Below are positions 5,270 to 7,908 of a stretch of 7,908 nucleotides of DNA, one piece after another (positions within the stretch are counted from its first letter, which is position 1; the number at the start of each line of letters is the position of its first letter). The DNA is from Methanothrix sp. (GTDB taxonomy: Archaea; Halobacteriota; Methanosarcinia; Methanotrichales; Methanotrichaceae). The stretch lies in the NCBI GenBank assembly GCA_023229165.1, contig JALNZQ010000122.1, positions 1 through 7,908 of the forward strand. Direction: 5' to 3'. Made by a program: the position numbers and the translations under genes. The notes under the pieces were generated by a model. It made no database searches. It worked only from the letters and a program-made list of their open reading frames with translations, and had not been told where the DNA came from.

Positions 5270-7018
5270 TTACTCCTTTTTCCCGGAAGGAACCAGATCT
5301 CCGGCATCCCTAAACAACAGTCTTCCACCGAGCAATGCGGTCAGCTTGTCTGCCACTTGCCATCGAGGCACCTTGACCTGCTGCATGCTATCGCGGTCCC
5401 GAATGGTAACGGTGGCCTGCTCAAGCGTATCATAATCTACGGTGACGGCGAAGGGTGTGCCTATCTCATCGTTGCGCCTGTATCTGCGGCCTATCGATCC
5501 GGATGTATCGTAGTCCACGCGCATGCCGCGCCCTCGTAGCTCCTGCAAAATGGCCTTGGCCGGATCCGACAGCTCCTTTCGGTCCATCAAAGGCAGGACG
5601 GCCACCTCAATGGGTGCCACAGCCGATTTGAATCTGAGCACGGCGCGCGTCTCGCCGTCTACCTCGTCCGCGTAGAAGGAGTGGTCCAGCACGGTGTAAA
5701 TTATCCTGTCAATGCCAAAAGACGGCTCAATGACATGAGGTACGACCTCCTCGCCTCGAATCTCCTCCTCCACGCTCTCAAAGGAGACCAGTTCGGGTTC
5801 GATCTCTATCGTCTCTCCCTCGATTGTCAGGCGGATCATGTCGCCGCTTTTCAGCTCCTCTGGGGAAAGGGCCTTGAGGGCTTCGCCTACCGCCTTGGCC
5901 TTGGCCTTGAACCTGGGTCCCAGGGCCTTGAAGTCCGGCTTGATGACCAGCTTCTGCCGCTTTACGGGCTGATCGTAGTGCACGAAGACGCTCAGATTGA
6001 CTTTGCTGGCCTGTGCGTGAGCTTTCAAGTCAAAGTCTGTTCTGTCCGCCACGCCCACGATCTCAATCCAGCCCAGCCGGTCCAAAAAGACCTCTGCGTC
6101 CCAGCAGTCCGCGGCATAGTGGGCCATCTCATCAGTTTTGTGCTGGCGGAAGCGCAGCTTGTCCGGGGCTACGCCCACCGCCAGGAGGAATTGATAGGTG
6201 CGGGCCACGTAGTAGGCCAGGGCCTGGTGGGCCACAATGCCTCTCTTTACCGCCTGGGCAAAAGTCATCTCCTCTTCCTCGCCCTTCTCCTGCGCCGCCT
6301 GGGAGTAGAACTTCATCTTGATGTCCGCCACCTCGGCAAAGCGGGGGTGGCTCTTGTCCCGCGGATCGATGAATATCTCAGCTTCAGCCTGAGTGAACTC
6401 CCGCAGCCTGATTACTCCCTGGCGGGGCGAGATCTCGTTTCTAAAGGACTTTCCGATCTGCACCGCGGCAAAGGGCAGAGAATCGCGGAAGTAGCGCAGA
6501 AGTCGGGGGAAGTTGATGAACATGCCCTGCGCTGTCTCCGGTCGCAGATAGCCGGTCATCTTGTTTCCCGGACCGATCGTGGTCTTGAACATGAGATTGA
6601 ACTCGTATACCTGGGACAGCTCTCCACCGCACTCCGGGCAGCCTATTTCGTTGTCCTGAATGCATTTGTAAATCTCCTCGTTGGACAGAGCATCTGGCAC
6701 CTCGATGATGTGCTTGATGAGGTGATCGGCCCGGTAGACCTCTTTGCACTCCTTGCAACTGGTAAGCGGATCTGAAAAGCCGCTCAAGTGGCCGGAGGCC
6801 TGGTAGATCCCCTCCACGCCGATGGTGGGCGCCTCGATCTCCGCAAATCCCTCCGATATGACGAAGTACTGCCGCCAGATGTCTTCAATGCGCCTTTTGA
6901 GGGGCGCGCCCAGTGGGCCGTAATCGTAAAAACCCGCAGCTCCGCCGTAAAGCTCAAAGGCGGGCCAGAGAAAGCCTCGCCTCCTGGCGAGTTCATTTAC
7001 CAACTCATTCTTGTCCAT
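5270..7018 (-). CDS. glyS: Glycyl-tRNA synthetase, archaeal/eukaryotic alpha2 class II type
   Basis: This cytoplasmic enzyme charges tRNA-Gly with glycine for translation. Its 582 residues match archaeal homodimeric enzymes. The N-terminus carries the LARRRGFLWPAFELYGG and GFYDYGPLGAPLKRRIED blocks (10-46). A probable zinc site is formed by C88/C91 and C127/C130. Class II motif 2 is visible as GKSFRNEISPRQG (189-201), followed by REFTQAEAEIF (206-216), and motif 3 as PSFGIDRIIY (432-441). Residues 468-565 form the anticodon-binding domain (from APIEVAVLPLMDRKEL, with GSIGRRYRRNDEIGTP at 507-522). The start is ATG at 7018, with a GCGAGG-like ribosome binding site 6 bases upstream. The SEC59-like gene follows after 15 bases. 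A TATA-like element lies about 40 bases upstream. No truncation or missing motif was seen. Confidence 0.97.
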   Translation of the reverse strand: MDKNELVNELARRRGFLWPAFELYGGAAGFYDYGPLGAPLKRRIEDIWRQYFVISEGFAEIEAPTIGVEGIYQASGHLSGFSDPLTSCKECKEVYRADHLIKHIIEVPDALSNEEIYKCIQDNEIGCPECGGELSQVYEFNLMFKTTIGPGNKMTGYLRPETAQGMFINFPRLLRYFRDSLPFAAVQIGKSFRNEISPRQGVIRLREFTQAEAEIFIDPRDKSHPRFAEVADIKMKFYSQAAQEKGEEEEMTFAQAVKRGIVAHQALAYYVARTYQFLLAVGVAPDKLRFRQHKTDEMAHYAADCWDAEVFLDRLGWIEIVGVADRTDFDLKAHAQASKVNLSVFVHYDQPVKRQKLVIKPDFKALGPRFKAKAKAVGEALKALSPEELKSGDMIRLTIEGETIEIEPELVSFESVEEEIRGEEVVPHVIEPSFGIDRIIYTVLDHSFYADEVDGETRAVLRFKSAVAPIEVAVLPLMDRKELSDPAKAILQELRGRGMRVDYDTSGSIGRRYRRNDEIGTPFAVTVDYDTLEQATVTIRDRDSMQQVKVPRWQVADKLTALLGGRLLFRDAGDLVPSGKKE

Positions 7019-7053
7019 GCCAATCCTCGCTATGATTTTAGAGCACGGGGAGT

Positions 7054-7065
7054 GATTTAATCTTT
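7054..7065 (-). promoter_or_regulatory. Candidate TATA box of the glyS operon
   Basis: AAAGATTAAATC on the minus strand has an A-rich, BRE-like left part and a TTAAAT core. A start site about 25 bases further on would give a leader of about 15 bases containing the ribosome binding site. It lies just behind the terminator of the upstream small ORF, where a new promoter is expected. Confidence 0.4.
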
Positions 7066-7072
7066 GTTATGG

Positions 7073-7104
7073 AAAAATAGTTCTCGCGGTGGCATATTTG
7101 CCAC
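7073..7104 (-). terminator. Hairpin plus oligo-T terminator behind the small ORF
   Basis: GTGGCA and TGCCAC (7089-7104) form a perfect 6-bp stem with a 4-base loop. Five T on the minus strand follow at 7077-7073. It starts 10 bases after the stop codon of the 57-residue ORF and precedes the glyS promoter candidate, separating the two units. Confidence 0.55.
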
Positions 7105-7114
7105 AGGCCGTGCC

Positions 7115-7288
7115 TCAGCCGGCTGCCGAGACTGCCAATAGCATCCCGAATGCCACAGTCACGCTGCAAAGAAGAATTATGTCGCCGTACTTGTTGTGCA
7201 TCAACTCCTTCAGGCCGGATAGTATGCAGTTTGTGTCTTCATTTCTATCCTCCTGGCTTTGCCCCAAAACTCCACTCCTCTTTTGCAT
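7115..7288 (-). CDS. Small hypothetical single-helix membrane protein (57 aa)
   Basis: I do not recognise a family. The frame runs from ATG 7288-7286 to TGA 7117-7115. It begins MQKRSGVLGQSQEDRNED, a polar charged N-terminus; residues 23-34 look amphipathic (LSGLKELMHNKY), and residues 36-56 (IILLCSVTVAFGMLLAVSAA) form one membrane helix ending at the C-terminus, a tail-anchored layout. Support comes from context: a TATA-like box about 25 bases upstream and a hairpin terminator directly downstream make a neat single-gene unit. There is no strong Shine-Dalgarno at this ATG, which would fit a leaderless or short-leader transcript. A shorter start at ATG 7201 (residue 30, AAGGAG 3 bases upstream) is possible. 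A GGAGG at about 7249 serves only a 10-codon frame in another phase. It does not match Sec61-beta, SecE or Mtr subunits that I know. It could be a chance ORF. Confidence 0.45.
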   Translation of the reverse strand: MQKRSGVLGQSQEDRNEDTNCILSGLKELMHNKYGDIILLCSVTVAFGMLLAVSAAG

Positions 7289-7310
7289 GTAGCATACCTA
7301 GGCCGTCTGC

Positions 7311-7326
7311 ATTTAAGTAGCTATTT
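7311..7326 (-). promoter_or_regulatory. Candidate TATA box of the small ORF
   Basis: On the minus strand AAAAATAGCTACTTAAAT reads as an A-rich stretch followed by a TTAAAT core, centred about 26 bases before the ATG at 7288. That is the distance expected for a leaderless or nearly leaderless archaeal transcript. Confidence 0.35.
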
Positions 7327-7378
7327 TTCACATTGGCGTTTTATAGGGGCCTAAACTACTATTTTAGATCATATGAAT

Positions 7379-7406
7379 GCCATATTGGCCTTATGTAGGC
7401 CATATT
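7379..7406. repeat. Direct and inverted repeat cluster between hsp20 and the small ORF
   Basis: GCCATATT occurs at 7379-7386 and again at 7399-7406, exactly 20 bp apart (about two helical turns). Between and within them GGCC-TTATGTA-GGCC makes an inverted repeat (7387-7401). Further GGCC sites flanked by TA occur at 7299-7304 and 7348-7353, and a perfect CCAATGATTGG palindrome lies at 7422-7432. The cluster fits a regulator-binding region upstream of the small ORF; no specific regulator can be named. Confidence 0.4.
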
Positions 7407-7494
7407 TGAGAAAATATTTCTCCAATGATTGGATAATTATGCGCAATGCGTCGATGCCTATCACAAAATAAATCCTGCGGTGAATGCCGGCTGC

Positions 7495-7539
7495 AAAAAA
7501 ATCTGAAAATAATGGGCCGGCGTTTTCATATCGGCCCAT
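7495..7539 (-). terminator. Strong hairpin terminator behind hsp20
   Basis: ATGGGCCG and CGGCCCAT form a perfect 8-bp stem (7539-7512) with a 12-base loop. A T-rich segment follows, ending in seven T (7501-7495) on the minus strand. It begins 7 bases after the hsp20 stop codon. Confidence 0.7.
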
Positions 7540-7545
7540 CCGTTC

Positions 7546-7908
7546 TCACTCAATTTTTACCTCTTTTCCCTTTCTCTTCTCTTTCTTGTCCAGTTCCAGT
7601 GTCAGGACGCCGTTCTTGTAGGAGGCTTTAGCGCTGTCCGTGTCCACGGCTGAGTCGAGATAAATCATCTTGTGGAAATTTTTATCGTCATCGGTCTTGA
7701 TCTCTACACTGTCCTCGGCCACGTCCAATTTTACCTTGTCCTTGTCCACGCCGGGCAGCTCCACGAAGATCCTGTACCTCTCCTTCTCGTTCATGACATC
7801 AACCAGCGGCTCGCGCCCTGAGCTCGGCTCGATGCCCCTGTGGGAGGGCTTGATGTTGCCAAACTCATTGAAGACGGGCTCCTTTCCCGGCTCTGCCGTA
7901 TAGCTGAA
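7546..7908 (-). CDS. hsp20: Hsp20/alpha-crystallin small heat-shock protein, partial (5' end outside window)
   Basis: This is an ATP-independent cytoplasmic chaperone that binds unfolding proteins in large oligomers. An internal ATG at 7794 could be mistaken for the start, but the frame stays open for 38 more codons to the right edge and those residues belong to the family. KEPVFNEFGNIKPS and the REPLVDVMNE that leads into the domain are typical of archaeal Hsp20 upstream sequence. At least 120 residues are therefore present and the true start lies beyond 7908. The alpha-crystallin domain shows YRIFVELPGVDKDKVKLDV, then the signature ASYKNGVLTLEL near the end. The tail ends KGKEVKIE, with a V-x-I version of the C-terminal anchoring motif. 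The strand is shared with the genes downstream, but a strong terminator isolates it. The promoter is outside the window. Confidence 0.93.
   Translation of the reverse strand, partial: FSYTAEPGKEPVFNEFGNIKPSHRGIEPSSGREPLVDVMNEKERYRIFVELPGVDKDKVKLDVAEDSVEIKTDDDKNFHKMIYLDSAVDTDSAKASYKNGVLTLELDKKEKRKGKEVKIE

Noticed and set aside
5681..6775. Plus-strand 364-codon open frame
   Set aside because: It is antisense to the fully conserved catalytic part of glyS. Long antisense frames are common opposite GC-rich genes, and this one has no recognisable domain or ribosome binding site.
7089..7292. Plus-strand 67-codon open frame
   Set aside because: It overlaps the minus-strand small ORF and has neither promoter nor terminator in its direction; the hairpin/T tract and TATA box fit the minus strand.
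7546..7794. Complete 82-residue Hsp20 starting at ATG 7794
   Set aside because: The frame stays open upstream to the window edge and encodes typical Hsp20 sequence there, so this ATG is internal.

Overview
The window looks like a piece of a euryarchaeal methanogen chromosome. The evidence is an archaeal/eukaryotic-type glycyl-tRNA synthetase, an archaeal Hsp20, a broken archaeal-type UMP kinase, Shine-Dalgarno-led genes, TATA-like boxes and oligo-T terminators. A zinc-lid adenylate kinase next to a TPR-rich STAND protein fits the Methanosarcinales/Methanotrichales (for example Methanothrix). That placement is inference from gene content, not from any search.

Every supportable gene lies on the minus strand, so the biological order runs right to left. 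From the right edge: (1) an Hsp20 small heat-shock protein, 5' end outside the window, ending at 7546 with a strong hairpin/oligo-T terminator at 7495-7539. (2) A repeat-rich spacer at 7289-7494. (3) A small unannotated single-membrane-helix ORF (57 aa, 7115-7288) with its own TATA-like box and hairpin terminator. (4) A housekeeping block: glyS (5270-7018), a SEC59/phytol-kinase-like membrane kinase 15 bases behind it (4607-5254), then, after a spacer holding a near-perfect palindrome, adk (3868-4512), closed by a T7 tract.

Left of adk the character changes. An 867-residue protein (1225-3828) combines two N-terminal membrane helices, a Gly/Val-rich linker, an NB-ARC-type STAND NTPase and seven 40-residue TPR repeats. 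It has the layout of a membrane-tethered signalling or defence ATPase. It is followed by the remnant of a UMP kinase gene (about 900-1175), recognisable but carrying an in-frame TAA and missing about two thirds of the protein. Near base 900 the sequence turns sharply AT-rich. The leftmost gene, read from 769 off the left edge, is a long open frame whose second half looks like the membrane-insertion region of aerolysin/ETX-MTX2 beta-pore-forming proteins.

Together, bases 1 to about 3850 look like an accessory segment next to core genes. It holds a STAND NTPase, a decayed nucleotide kinase and a putative pore-forming protein. A STAND sensor plus a pore former is an attractive pair for defence or cell-death biology, but the pseudogene between them means that functional linkage is only a hypothesis.
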